From positions 1-33,889 of the forward strand of contig NZ_VCJS01000136.1 of NCBI RefSeq assembly GCF_005893125.1: DNA of 33,889 nucleotides, given 5' to 3'. The DNA comes from Nonomuraea basaltis (GTDB lineage Bacteria > Actinomycetota > Actinomycetes > Streptosporangiales > Streptosporangiaceae). Below the pieces are notes generated by a model. That model was not told the origin of the DNA and made no database searches. It saw nothing but the letters and a program-made list of their open reading frames with translations. The position numbers and the translations under genes are program-made. Below are positions 1-6,599 of the stretch, piece after piece; the stretch's first letter is position 1, and each line of letters starts with the position of its first letter.

Positions 1-210
1 GCCCCGCGGACCACCCCGCCCGTGCTCGCCGACGCCGGCACACCCATCTACGACCAGCTCCTCACCGAGCACCCATGCGTGTCCGACCGGGCACCCTGGA
101 CCGCAGCCGCGTACACCGACGAGGCCAGCACAGACACCGTCGTGATCCCGCGCATCCCCGCGCCGAACCCATGGTTCACCCCGCGGCACCCGGCAGGAGC
201 GGCCGCGTGA
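1..210 (+). CDS. C-terminal end of a hypothetical protein (5' truncated by window)
   Basis: The frame is open from the first base to the TGA at 208-210 and encodes about 69 residues with actinomycete codon use, so this is the tail of a gene that starts outside the window. The residues are polar and Pro/Ala rich with no recognisable domain. Its stop overlaps the GTG of the next gene (GTGA at 207-210), which suggests translational coupling in one operon. Function unknown. Confidence 0.6.
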   Translation, partial: APRTTPPVLADAGTPIYDQLLTEHPCVSDRAPWTAAAYTDEASTDTVVIPRIPAPNPWFTPRHPAGAAA

Positions 211-467
211 ACGCCCCCGACCTGGATGGCGAGGACATCGCGATCCTCTCCGGCTGCTGGGCGTTCATCGGCACCCTTATCCGAAACCTCACCATCGCCG
301 CCCTGCTCATCGCCTCCGTGGCCACCTCCGGCGTCCTGTCCGGCGTGCTGTGGTCCGCCACCGCCGCCTTCATCGCCTTCTCCGCGATCCGCGCAGCCGG
401 CCACTCCTACCGCGCCCGCCGCCCTCGGTCGGCGCCCACCCGCACCACCATCAAGACCAGCCGATAG
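207..467 (+). CDS. Small two-helix membrane protein, unknown function
   Basis: 86 residues. GTG at 207 is chosen because AGGAG at 195-199 sits at ideal spacing and the start overlaps the previous stop. After a short acidic N-terminus there are two hydrophobic stretches (about residues 10-35 and 40-60), then a strongly basic tail (residues about 66-86), so the C-terminus is probably cytoplasmic. Small two-helix proteins are common in actinomycete integrative elements, but this one matches no family I can name. Confidence 0.6.
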   Translation: MNAPDLDGEDIAILSGCWAFIGTLIRNLTIAALLIASVATSGVLSGVLWSATAAFIAFSAIRAAGHSYRARRPRSAPTRTTIKTSR

Positions 468-474
468 GACGCCC

Positions 475-996
475 GTGTTCGCCGCTCAGCTCACCCACAT
501 CTTCGACGCCGCCCACCGGCTCCCCATCCTGCCCAGCAAGGACGCCAGCCTGCACGGCCACACCTGGCGCGTAACCATCAGCATCGCCGCCGCCACCCTG
601 AACAACGGCGTGCTCGTCGAATTCGGCAGCTTCAAGGGCCTGATGCGCGACTGGATCGACACTCACCTCGACCACGCCGCGCTGCTCGGCACTGCCGACC
701 CCCTCCTGCCGGCCCTGCGCGCCGAGGGCTGTCGCGTCTTCGTCTTCGACGCCGACGCCGGCCACGCGAGCTCCTGGCCGACCGTCGAAACCGTCACCGC
801 CCTCATCGCCCACCACGCCGACCAGTCAGTGGCTGTTCAACCTGCCCACCCCGCGCCCGGACGCGCACATCACCCGCGTGGGCGTCTCGGCGACGCCTAC
901 CAGCACCGCCACGTCGCTCAACCCCACCCGCGCCACCTGGACGCCCGCATGACCGATCGACGCCCGCACATCACCCCCACCAGGAGTACGACGTGA
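475..996 (+). CDS. 6-pyruvoyl-tetrahydropterin synthase / QueD-like protein, frameshifted near the C-terminus
   Basis: PTPS/QueD enzymes act on dihydroneopterin triphosphate in pterin or 7-deazaguanine synthesis. Starting at GTG 475, the zinc ligands are visible as His14 (FDAAHRL) and His27/His29 (LHGHTW), followed by VEFGSFKGLM and LDHAALL. The position of the catalytic Cys (four residues before His27, as in E. coli QueD) is Asp23, so ordinary activity is doubtful. After about residue 117 the frame becomes basic and unlike the family. Frame +2 from 830 to a TGA at 950-952 instead reads WLFNLPTPRPDAHITRVGVS, which fits the expected C-terminal strands. A tandem CAGT duplication at 823-830 explains the shift. 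Probably a decaying gene or a sequencing error. Confidence 0.7.
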   Translation: MFAAQLTHIFDAAHRLPILPSKDASLHGHTWRVTISIAAATLNNGVLVEFGSFKGLMRDWIDTHLDHAALLGTADPLLPALRAEGCRVFVFDADAGHASSWPTVETVTALIAHHADQSVAVQPAHPAPGRAHHPRGRLGDAYQHRHVAQPHPRHLDARMTDRRPHITPTRSTT

Positions 997-1592
997 CCCA
1001 CGCACGCCGCGGGCCCGGCCGCCCGACCAAACTCACCGCCGACATGCAAGGCCGTCTCATTGCCCTGCTCGGCAACGGCTACTCAGCAGCAGAGGCAGCC
1101 CGCGAGGTCAACATCTCCCCGTCCACCGTCTACCACTGGCGCCGCCACCACCCGGCCTTCAGCTCCGCTGTGGACCGGGCCCGCCTCGAACCTCCGCCCC
1201 TGCCCGCACCCCAGCCGCGGCCCGCGCGCATCGCCGCGCCACCAGCCGGACCCACGCCCGGGATGATCCGCGAGATCATCCGGCAGCACCCAGACGGCGT
1301 GATCGAGATCGAACGCCACTACGCCGACACCGCCCCAACCGGAGCACCGGCCGGGCCTCAAGCAGCCCTCTCAGCCGAGCCGCTCGGCCACGCCAACGAC
1401 CATCAGGAGATCCTCGCCAGCCTTCAACGCATCTACCCGCGCAGCGTCGCCAGGGTGCAGCTCGATCACCTCACCGGCAGCCAGGACCGGACTCTCCAGA
1501 CCCTGCGGGCGCTGGAAGCGCTCCACCTCGTAGAGCGGCAGATCCACGGAAACCGCACCAGATGGCGCGCCACCGCGTGCCCGAGCCACTGA
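993..1592 (+). CDS. Helix-turn-helix protein, N-terminus like a phage terminase small subunit
   Basis: 199 residues from GTG 993, overlapping the preceding frame by 4 nt. Residues about 6-55 (GRPTKLT..MQ.RL...GYS..EAA..VNISPSTVYHWRR) form a helix-turn-helix of the kind found in terminase small subunits and phage HTH proteins. A Pro/Ala linker follows at about 65-90. The C-terminal part (about 130-195) resembles a second winged-helix (QRIYPRSVARVQLDHLTG..LQTLRALEALHLVERQ). The N-terminal domain closely resembles that of the gene at 2102-2644. Two DNA-binding regions favour a regulator over a packaging protein, and no large terminase is nearby. Confidence 0.6.
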   Translation: MTHARRGPGRPTKLTADMQGRLIALLGNGYSAAEAAREVNISPSTVYHWRRHHPAFSSAVDRARLEPPPLPAPQPRPARIAAPPAGPTPGMIREIIRQHPDGVIEIERHYADTAPTGAPAGPQAALSAEPLGHANDHQEILASLQRIYPRSVARVQLDHLTGSQDRTLQTLRALEALHLVERQIHGNRTRWRATACPSH

Positions 1593-1605
1593 CGGGAGTT
1601 CACCA

Positions 1606-1758
1606 GTGACCTACCTCGACCGGCCTCAGCCGATTGACGAGATCCGCCTGGAGGCGCTCAAGCTCGCCGCCGAGTACGTCGGTTCCCACGAGCGCACCGC
1701 CGAAGGCATCGTGGCCGGCGCCCGCGTCTTCGAGACCTACATCCTGGAGGGCAAGTGA
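1606..1758 (+). CDS. Small hypothetical protein (50 aa)
   Basis: GTG at 1606, preceded by GGGAG at 1594-1598, opens a 50-residue frame ending at TGA 1756-1758. It overlaps the next GTG start by 4 nt. The product is amphipathic and mostly helical (IDEIRLEALKLAAEYVGS then a second helix). No family recognised. It is supported by its ribosome binding site and by the unbroken chain of overlapping starts and stops. Confidence 0.5.
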   Translation: MTYLDRPQPIDEIRLEALKLAAEYVGSHERTAEGIVAGARVFETYILEGK

Positions 1759-2105
1759 CCGGCACTCGCGGCCGCCCCACGCCCGTGACCGCCCTCGCCG
1801 GCCCGGCCGCGAAGGCGGTCCCTACCATCGACCGGATCACGATCGCCATAGCCCTGTCGGATGGCACTACCGCCACCATAGACATCCCCCAGCCAGTCAA
1901 CGCCGGCCTCGATTACCAAGATGAATCCGGCCCGTGCCTCCGTCACAGCAACCTCGTGGCCTACTACACCGGCTACTGCCCCGACTGCGATGGCGGGAAG
2001 TCCCTCACCCTCGCCGTGGAGCTCAACCCCTGGCGCGACGACCACGGACCGGCCTACACCGTCACCACCCAGCAGGCACCTGCACCCGAACGAGGCAGCC
2101 CATGA
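1755..2105 (+). CDS. Hypothetical protein with a Cys-rich motif (116 aa)
   Basis: Starts at GTG 1755 inside the previous stop and ends in the ATGA shared with the next gene. Residues about 24-45 look like beta strands (ITIAIALSDGTTATIDIP). YYTGYCPDCDGGKSLTL near residue 75 holds a CxxC that could bind a metal with Cys61. The predicted fold is a small beta-rich or zinc-ribbon protein. Function unknown. Confidence 0.55.
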   Translation: MTGTRGRPTPVTALAGPAAKAVPTIDRITIAIALSDGTTATIDIPQPVNAGLDYQDESGPCLRHSNLVAYYTGYCPDCDGGKSLTLAVELNPWRDDHGPAYTVTTQQAPAPERGSP

Positions 2106-2644
2106 CCATCGACGACGAATCCAAGCATGCCGGCGGCCGCCGCACGAAGCTCACTCCCGAGCTCCAGGAACGGCTCTGCCAGCACATCCGCGAAGGGCTC
2201 TACCTGACCACCGCCTGCGACCTGGCCCGGGTCGGCGAGTCCACCGTCTACCGGTGGCTCGCCGACGCCACCAAGCCGGACGCCCCCCAGGAGCTGCTCG
2301 ACTTCGCCGAGGCGATCGAGCACGCCCGCGCCGAGGCCGAGCACACCGCCGTGGAGGTCATCTTCAAGGACTTCAGAGGCGGAGTGCTGATCAAGCGGTC
2401 AGAGCGGCCGGACGGCAGCGTAGAGGAGCAGTGGACCCCGCCGAACGGCAAGCTCGCCCTGGAGTACCTCGCCCGCACCCGCCGCGACCGCTACCAGCCC
2501 GTCAAGGCCCTGGAGATCACCGGCAAGGACGGCGGCCCCGTCGCCATGTCTCACGGCGTGGACCTCACCGGCCTGGCCGACCGCGTCGCCCAGGCCGCCC
2601 GCGACGCCCAAGCCGGCGACGACGGGGGAGAGGCCGCCCCATGA
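2102..2644 (+). CDS. Terminase-small-subunit-like helix-turn-helix protein
   Basis: 180 residues from ATG 2102 (ATGA overlap). Residues about 10-60 (GRRTKLTPELQERLCQHIREG then LARVGESTVYRWLAD) form a helix-turn-helix. They are followed by an acidic helix (EAIEHARAEAEHTAVEVI) and the segment PNGKLALEYLARTRRDRYQP, typical of small phage terminase or phBC6A51-like HTH proteins that bind DNA. It appears to be a paralogue of the 993-1592 protein. No large terminase, portal or capsid gene accompanies it, so a packaging role is only possible; it may be a leftover of a phage or part of an element that borrowed the fold. Confidence 0.65.
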   Translation: MTIDDESKHAGGRRTKLTPELQERLCQHIREGLYLTTACDLARVGESTVYRWLADATKPDAPQELLDFAEAIEHARAEAEHTAVEVIFKDFRGGVLIKRSERPDGSVEEQWTPPNGKLALEYLARTRRDRYQPVKALEITGKDGGPVAMSHGVDLTGLADRVAQAARDAQAGDDGGEAAP

Positions 2645-2910
2645 CCGACGCCCCAACCGTCACACGCGCCCTCCGGCACGCTGCCACCGTCACCGAACGC
2701 CCTGGCGTGGCCGTCGCCTACCAGGCGCTGGAAGACGCGCTCCGCCGTGAGATCGCCGAACGCATCCTGCGTCAGCGCCAGCCGTGCCCCGACCACCCGG
2801 AGGCCGGCCGCCCCTCCTGCTCGGCGTGCGGCGAGAACCACGCCTACAGCCGCGCCGCGCGCATGGCGCTTGGCATCCACCGGGAGCTGCCTGCGGGGGC
2901 CAGCTCCTGA
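2641..2910 (+). CDS. Small zinc-ribbon-like hypothetical protein (89 aa)
   Basis: ATG 2641 overlaps the previous stop (ATGA). An N-terminal helix (VAVAYQALEDALRREIAERIL) leads to a cysteine cluster, CPDH...CSACGENH, at about residues 49-65 that could bind zinc. The C-terminus is a short basic helix. It is the last gene of the left + strand operon; the strong hairpin at 2964-2993 follows 54 nt later. Function unknown. Confidence 0.55.
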   Translation: MTDAPTVTRALRHAATVTERPGVAVAYQALEDALRREIAERILRQRQPCPDHPEAGRPSCSACGENHAYSRAARMALGIHRELPAGASS

Positions 2911-2942
2911 CCTCGCAGGCGCGGCGGCCGCGCCCTCGAGGT

Positions 2943-2959
2943 GCGTTGCTCTGCAACGC
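2943..2959. terminator. Short hairpin upstream of the main terminator
   Basis: GCGTTGC (2943-2949), loop TCT, GCAACGC (2953-2959): a perfect 7-bp stem just before the larger hairpin. The two together may form a tandem transcription stop between the convergent operons. Confidence 0.4.
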
Positions 2960-2963
2960 GGAG

Positions 2964-2993
2964 CGGCCCGCCAGCGTCAACGCTGGCGGGCCG
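2964..2993. terminator. Strong bidirectional hairpin terminator between convergent operons
   Basis: CGGCCCGCCAGCG (2964-2976), loop TCAA, CGCTGGCGGGCCG (2981-2993): a perfect 13-bp GC-rich stem. It lies between the end of the + strand operon (2910) and the end of the - strand operon (3092), where a shared terminator is expected. There is no U-tract, as is usual in high-GC actinomycetes. Confidence 0.75.
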
Positions 2994-3091
2994 TTCGATA
3001 TCTCGGGGGCGGCGCTCTGCGAGGGAAACTCCAGCGCCCCAGCTACGAGGCGGATGGCTGGCTATCCGATCCCGCCGCGCCGCTCCCCACG

Positions 3092-3475
3092 TCAGGCGGG
3101 GATCGCGGGCTGCAACGGCCGAGTCGGCAGCAGCCGGACCGGGACCGGCTCGGCGGGACCGTGGAACCACAACTGCGAAATCTGGGCTGTCCGGTCGGCC
3201 GGTTCGCCGTGCGCGACCACCACGTCAAGCAACCAGTTGCCCTCAAGGTGGCGGGCGATCACGTCGAAGTACGCGCGGGCCAGTTCGGGGCGCGGCTCGC
3301 TGGTCCACACGAACACCTTGATGGTCTGGTTCTCCTCGTCCATCTCGGTGATGCGGCGCGGGTCGAGGTCGCCCAGCGCGAGCGGGGGGAAGCGATGCAT
3401 CACCGGCTGGGGGATCTCGCCGCGCCGCTGGGCGTCGAACAGGATGCGGATCAGGTCGGAGCGGGTCAGCTTCAC
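3092..3475 (-). CDS. Hypothetical protein, last gene of the leftward operon (127 aa)
   Basis: Starts at GTG (3473-3475), preceded on the minus strand by the CCGGAAGGAA ribosome binding site and the GAGCGGC-loop hairpin at 3500-3522. The N-terminus (KLTRSDLIRILFDAQRRGEIPQP) looks helical. A mixed alpha/beta core follows, with IKVFVWTSEPRPELARAYFDVIARHLEGNWLLDVVVAHG near residues 53-92, and the last 15 residues are Pro-rich. No family recognised. It shares leader structure and operon with the genes at 3584 and 3990. Confidence 0.6.
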   Translation of the reverse strand: MKLTRSDLIRILFDAQRRGEIPQPVMHRFPPLALGDLDPRRITEMDEENQTIKVFVWTSEPRPELARAYFDVIARHLEGNWLLDVVVAHGEPADRTAQISQLWFHGPAEPVPVRLLPTRPLQPAIPA

Positions 3476-3499
3476 GAGGGGTTTCCTTCCGGTAGGTGG

Positions 3500-3522
3500 G
3501 CCCGGCCGCCGCTCGGACGGGC
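3500..3522 (-). promoter_or_regulatory. GAGCGGC-loop leader hairpin, copy 1
   Basis: On the minus strand an 8-position stem (one mismatch) closes the heptaloop GAGCGGC (complement of 3508-3514). It lies in the 108-nt gap between the genes at 3584-3925 and 3092-3475. It is followed by the CCGGAAGGAA ribosome binding site and the GTG at 3475. Confidence 0.7.
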
Positions 3523-3583
3523 GGAGAGTGGTTCAGCGGGGGAGAGAGCAGGGGGCCGCCGCGCGGGCGGGCCCCCGCAGGGG

Positions 3584-3925
3584 TCAGGAGAGGCCGAGCA
3601 GGTAGGGGGCGAGGTGGCGGAGCTGGTCGGCGGTCAGGTCGTGGCTGCGGCCCTGCTCGTCGATGCCGCACACCAGGACCGGCCCGTACCACGGGATCCA
3701 CAGGCCGCCGAGGCGGACGGACAGCTTGGTCGCGGGCATGTTGACCTCGCGGCCCAGGCCCTGCCCGCACGAGTCGATCCACATGCCGACGCCCGGGGCG
3801 AGCTGGTGGCGCTCGGCGGAGAAGCAGTTGAGCAGGTCCAGCGTCAGGGGCACGGTGCAGGCGTTGGCGGGCAGGTTGATGCAGCGCATCTGCTGGTTGG
3901 GCAGCAGCAGGATCGAGGCGCTCAT
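3584..3925 (-). CDS. Hypothetical protein, possibly DUF3846-like (113 aa)
   Basis: ATG at 3923-3925 follows the same GGAAGGAA ribosome binding site as its neighbours. The C-terminal half (NMPATKLSVRLGGLWIPWYGPVLVC, then DEQGRSHDLTADQLRHL) resembles DUF3846-type proteins of plasmids and phages, which have an Asn/Ala-Thr motif, a beta strand and a closing LTxxQ helix. That match is weak and by eye. It contains four Cys. Middle gene of the three-gene leftward operon, with its own leader hairpin at 3953-3977. Confidence 0.55.
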   Translation of the reverse strand: MSASILLLPNQQMRCINLPANACTVPLTLDLLNCFSAERHQLAPGVGMWIDSCGQGLGREVNMPATKLSVRLGGLWIPWYGPVLVCGIDEQGRSHDLTADQLRHLAPYLLGLS

Positions 3926-3952
3926 AGGGGTGGTACTTCCTTCCGGGGAGAG

Positions 3953-3977
3953 GGCCCGCCCGCCGCTCGGGCGGGCC
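3953..3977 (-). promoter_or_regulatory. GAGCGGC-loop leader hairpin, copy 2
   Basis: A perfect 9-bp stem (GGCCCGCCC pairing with GGGCGGGCC) closes the loop GAGCGGC, read on the minus strand (loop at 3962-3968). It sits between the stop of 3990-4538 and the start of 3584-3925, with CCGGAAGGAA immediately downstream. Confidence 0.75.
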
Positions 3978-3989
3978 TTGGAGGGATGA

Positions 3990-4538
3990 TCAGGCAGCGA
4001 AGATGGCGTTGATCACGGCCAACTCCCCGTACCGCTCGGCGAACCGCTCGTTCGCCTTGTCCTGCACCCGCTTCTTGGCGGGCGTCTCCGGCGCGTACAC
4101 CGGGTTGAGCACGATCACGAGCGCCGGGTCGCGGCCCTCCTCGTGCGACTCCTCCACAAGGTGCGCGTTCTCGAACCTGTCCCAGGTGGCGAGCTGCACG
4201 CGCTGCTCGTGGGTCAGGCTCACCAGGTAGGACCGGCAGAGTTCCCGAGCCTCCACGAAGTAGGTCTCCACCAGCGTGAAGTCCGGCTCCACGGCGGTGA
4301 TGCGGCCCATCTGGGCGAGCGCGCCCACGACGTTGTCGCGGATCTGGGTCCACGCGGTGTGGTCGCCCTTGTACCGGTCGGCGATCTGCCGCGCCAGCGC
4401 CAGCGAGCCCGTCATCCTGTCGTGCGCCTCCCGCAGGTGGGCGGGGGTGAGGTCGTAGTACGTGGTCAGCATCGTGATCGCCAGCCGCATGAGCCAGTTG
4501 AGGTGGATCTGGTGGGAGGACTCGCGGGTCTTGCTCAT
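3990..4538 (-). CDS. Hypothetical protein, first gene of the leftward operon (182 aa)
   Basis: ATG at 4536-4538 (MSKTRESSHQ) is preferred over the upstream in-frame start at 4595 because it follows CCGGAAGGAA at good spacing, and the upstream stretch is promoter/leader sequence. The protein is largely helical, soluble and charged (for example LREAHDRMTGSLALARQIADRYKGD and ETYFVEARELCRSYLVSLTHEQRVQL), ending with a basic helix. No signal peptide or known domain. It is driven by the minus-strand promoter at 4596-4624. Confidence 0.6.
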   Translation of the reverse strand: MSKTRESSHQIHLNWLMRLAITMLTTYYDLTPAHLREAHDRMTGSLALARQIADRYKGDHTAWTQIRDNVVGALAQMGRITAVEPDFTLVETYFVEARELCRSYLVSLTHEQRVQLATWDRFENAHLVEESHEEGRDPALVIVLNPVYAPETPAKKRVQDKANERFAERYGELAVINAIFAA

Positions 4539-4562
4539 CTGGGGGTGTTTCCTTCCGGTTGG

Positions 4563-4581
4563 GGGAGCGCCGCTCGCTCCC
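4563..4581 (-). promoter_or_regulatory. GAGCGGC-loop leader hairpin, copy 3
   Basis: A 6-bp stem (GGGAGC with GCTCCC) closes GAGCGGC (loop 4569-4575) on the minus strand. It begins only a few nucleotides after the start site predicted from the promoter at 4596-4624. It precedes CCGGAAGGAA and the ATG at 4538. Confidence 0.75.
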
Positions 4582-4595
4582 TGTCGACACCCCAA

Positions 4596-4624
4596 ACATT
4601 AGCAGTTATCTTTAATGGTGTCTA
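4596..4624 (-). promoter_or_regulatory. Leftward promoter of the divergent pair
   Basis: On the minus strand -35 TAGACA (complement of 4619-4624), a 17-nt spacer and -10 TAATGT (4596-4601). The spacer contains CATTAAAGA and ends in TGC, as in the sister promoters at 4649 and 17299. It drives the operon 3990-3584-3092. Confidence 0.75.
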
Positions 4625-4674
4625 GATCGGCAATTCCCTCCGTCCGTGTAGACATCATTAAAGAAGACTGCTAA
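4599..4674. repeat. 28-bp inverted repeat embracing both divergent promoters
   Basis: 4599-4626 and 4647-4674 are inverted copies with 24 of 28 positions identical, separated by 20 nt. Each arm spans a complete -35/spacer/-10 unit, so the two promoters mirror each other. Spacer identity beyond the promoter hexamers suggests a shared operator. Confidence 0.75.
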
Positions 4675-4677
4675 GAT
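4649..4677 (+). promoter_or_regulatory. Rightward promoter of the divergent pair
   Basis: -35 TAGACA (4649-4654), 17-nt spacer, -10 TAAGAT (4672-4677), a good SigA/HrdB-type match. The predicted start site near 4684 places the GAGCGGC hairpin at the extreme 5' end of the RNA. It drives the gene at 4737. Confidence 0.78.
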
Positions 4678-4689
4678 TTTAACTATTCG

Positions 4690-4712
4690 GCGGGAGCGAG
4701 CGGCGCTCCCGC
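4690..4712 (+). promoter_or_regulatory. GAGCGGC-loop leader hairpin, copy 4
   Basis: A perfect 8-bp stem (GCGGGAGC with GCTCCCGC) closes GAGCGGC at 4698-4704. CCGGAAGGAA follows at 4723-4732 and the ATG at 4737. The stem shares GGGAGC with copy 3 on the opposite strand. Confidence 0.78.
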
Positions 4713-4736
4713 AGGAAACACACCGGAAGGAAACGC

Positions 4737-5621
4737 ATGCGTTTCGTCTCTCTGACCTGCGTGTTCGCGGCCCTGGTCGCGCTCGCGGTCGGCTGCCTCT
4801 TCGCTCTCCCCGCCGCCGCTTACGCGGCCCTGGTGGAGACCGGGCAGATCACCAGCCCCGCCCCCGGCACCGCCCTCACCACGGGCAAGCCGGTCACGGT
4901 CAAGGCGGTCGTCACCGACGCCTGCAAGGCCACGCTGACCCTGCGCACCCCCGCAGGTGACAAGACGAACCTCGTCACCGAGACCGGCAACGCGACCTGC
5001 CTCGGCGACATCTCCCTCACCGGGACCTTCACCCCGGACGCGCCCGGCGACTACACCCTCACGCTCATCGGCAGCGTCCCCCTCAGCGAGGCCAGCCTCA
5101 AGGCCACCGCCGCCCCCAGCCCGACCCCGACCGTCACCGTGACGGAGACGACCACCCCTACGGCCACGCCGACGACCACCGCCAGCCAGGTCAACAGCAC
5201 CGCGTCTCCCTCGGTCACGGTGACCACCACGCTCAAGCCGAAGACCAGCGCCACCCCTAAGCCGTCCACCACGGCCAAGAGCCGCCCGACCGCCACCACC
5301 ACGGTCACCGCTCCCGCCGCCCCGGACACCACCGGCCAGCAGCCCACCGTGATCAACGTCGTCCCCGCCATCCCGACCGCCGCCCCCAGCGGCACCGACA
5401 CGAACGACCTCCCGTTCCCGCCCGCCGCCCCGGTCACCACCGTGACCGCCCAGCCTGACTACGCGGCGCACGCCTACCAGAACATGGCCGCCAACAGCGG
5501 AAACGGCAGCCTCTGGGACGCGGTCCTCCCCGTCGTCACCATCATGGCCATCCTCGCCGGGATCGCCGCCGCCGCCTGGATCGGCTTCAAGACCTTCCGC
5601 AAGCGCGGACGCCACCACTGA
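4737..5621 (+). CDS. Secreted, membrane-anchored Ser/Thr/Pro-rich surface protein (294 aa)
   Basis: ATG 4737 follows CCGGAAGGAA. Residues 1-30 are a signal peptide (hydrophobic core FAALVALAVGCLFALPAAAYA). Residues about 35-125 form a beta-rich, Ig-like or carboxypeptidase-regulatory-like domain (GQITSPAPGTALTTGKPVTV) with two Cys that could pair. A Thr/Pro/Ser linker at about 128-225 is typical of wall-spanning stalks. A C-terminal transmembrane helix (about 263-284) ends in a basic tail (KTFRKRGRHH). The topology is outside with a cytoplasmic tail. A role in element transfer, adhesion or exclusion can only be guessed. It is the first gene of the rightward operon. Confidence 0.7.
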   Translation: MRFVSLTCVFAALVALAVGCLFALPAAAYAALVETGQITSPAPGTALTTGKPVTVKAVVTDACKATLTLRTPAGDKTNLVTETGNATCLGDISLTGTFTPDAPGDYTLTLIGSVPLSEASLKATAAPSPTPTVTVTETTTPTATPTTTASQVNSTASPSVTVTTTLKPKTSATPKPSTTAKSRPTATTTVTAPAAPDTTGQQPTVINVVPAIPTAAPSGTDTNDLPFPPAAPVTTVTAQPDYAAHAYQNMAANSGNGSLWDAVLPVVTIMAILAGIAAAAWIGFKTFRKRGRHH

Positions 5622-5637
5622 GCCCAGGCATAACCCC

Positions 5638-5670
5638 GCCTGCCCCGGTACCATCCCCGCCGGGGCAGGC
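5638..5670 (+). terminator. Intercistronic hairpin after the surface protein
   Basis: GCCTGCCCCGG (5638-5648), 11-nt loop, CCGGGGCAGGC (5660-5670): a perfect 11-bp stem located 17 nt after the stop at 5621. Likely an attenuator, or a 3' end for the surface-protein mRNA. Confidence 0.65.
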
Positions 5671-5699
5671 ACCACCCCCTGAGCCCAGTGGAGAACCCC

Positions 5700-5855
5700 G
5701 TGCGCACCATCACCCGCCTCATCGCGGACCTGATCTTCCCCCCGCGCTGCGACGACGAGCCCGCCCAGCCGCGCACCTACTGCCGCACCTGCGACGCCGA
5801 CGCCGTCCGCTACGCCCCCGGCTTCGGCTGGGTCTGCGCCAACACCGGCCACTAG
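5700..5855 (+). CDS. Small zinc-ribbon-like protein (51 aa)
   Basis: GTG 5700 opens a 51-codon frame ending at TAG 5853-5855, with GTGGAGAA just upstream as a modest ribosome binding site. The N-terminus is a hydrophobic/basic helix (TRLIADLIFPPRC). TYCRTCDADAV then WVCANTGH gives a CxxC plus a further Cys and His, a possible zinc site. No family is assigned. Confidence 0.5.
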   Translation: MRTITRLIADLIFPPRCDDEPAQPRTYCRTCDADAVRYAPGFGWVCANTGH

Positions 5856-5871
5856 GAGCCCCGATCACCAC

Positions 5872-5898
5872 GGGCCCGTACGAGCGGCGTACGGGCCC
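5872..5898 (+). promoter_or_regulatory. GAGCGGC-loop leader hairpin, copy 5
   Basis: GGGCCCGTAC (5872-5881), loop GAGCGGC (5882-5888), GTACGGGCCC (5889-5898): a perfect 10-bp stem. A variant ribosome binding site (CCAGAAAGAA) and the GTG at 5922 follow. Confidence 0.78.
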
Positions 5899-5921
5899 TT
5901 CTCCACACCAGAAAGAACACC

Positions 5922-6587
5922 GTGCACATCACCAACGACCCAACCAACAGCGACCGAGCCGAAAGCGGAATCGTCGCCATCAACGCCTACGTCAACGACG
6001 CCTACATGGCAGACAACCGCGACCTCAGCCGCGACGACGACCTCGACCAGGCCGCCCGCGACGCGATCGGCGACATCCTCCACCGACTCGAACGCGCCCG
6101 CGTTCACCCCGGTGTCATCCTCAAGCAGGCGTACGACCGCTACCAGGAGGAAGCCCTCGCCGACGACCCCGGCGACCGGCCGACCGTCGCCTACGCGTTC
6201 CCCTGCGGGTACTGCGGAGCCGAACGCGGCCGACCCTGCCACTGGGCGTGTGAGTCGTGGGGGGTGTCCGGTCAGAACCGCCACACCGAGCCCGAGCAGC
6301 TCGACGACGAGCCCGACGAGGTTCCCGCAGGACAGCCCGTAGAGCGCTGCTACGAGTTCGGACTGTCCATCAGCTCCACCGCTGAGGTGTACGCCACCGA
6401 CGCCGACACCGCGCACCAGCAGCTCGACGCCCTCAACGGCACCACGGTCACCCTCTCGCGGCAGGACGGCATCGTCCGGCTCACATGCCAGGTCATCAGC
6501 CGGGACCGCGAAATCCTCAAGGTCACCCCGCCAGACCCCGACCTCAAGCCCGCCACCGAGACCACCATCACCAAGATCCCCCTCTGA
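5922..6587 (+). CDS. Hypothetical protein with a central zinc-ribbon motif (221 aa)
   Basis: GTG 5922 is chosen for its position after the leader hairpin and the CCAGAAAGAA ribosome binding site. The N-terminal third is acidic and helical (NAYVNDAYMADNRDLSRDDDLDQAARDAIGDILHRLERARVHPG begins near residue 22). CGYCGAERGRPCHWAC near residues 93-108 looks like a zinc-binding knuckle. The C-terminal part (about 140-221) has strands and a helix (FGLSISSTAEVYATDADTAHQQLDAL), a pattern also seen in the 6645 protein. Cytoplasmic; function unknown. Confidence 0.6.
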   Translation: MHITNDPTNSDRAESGIVAINAYVNDAYMADNRDLSRDDDLDQAARDAIGDILHRLERARVHPGVILKQAYDRYQEEALADDPGDRPTVAYAFPCGYCGAERGRPCHWACESWGVSGQNRHTEPEQLDDEPDEVPAGQPVERCYEFGLSISSTAEVYATDADTAHQQLDALNGTTVTLSRQDGIVRLTCQVISRDREILKVTPPDPDLKPATETTITKIPL

Positions 6588-6599
6588 CCCGTCCGGCCG

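Noticed and set aside
2747..4012. 421-codon + strand frame
   Set aside because: Crosses the strong terminator at 2964-2993 and is antisense to three genes with good ribosome binding sites.
4683..5852. 389-codon minus-strand frame
   Set aside because: Gly/Arg-rich shadow of the signal-peptide-bearing surface protein; it would cross its promoter, leader hairpin and terminator.
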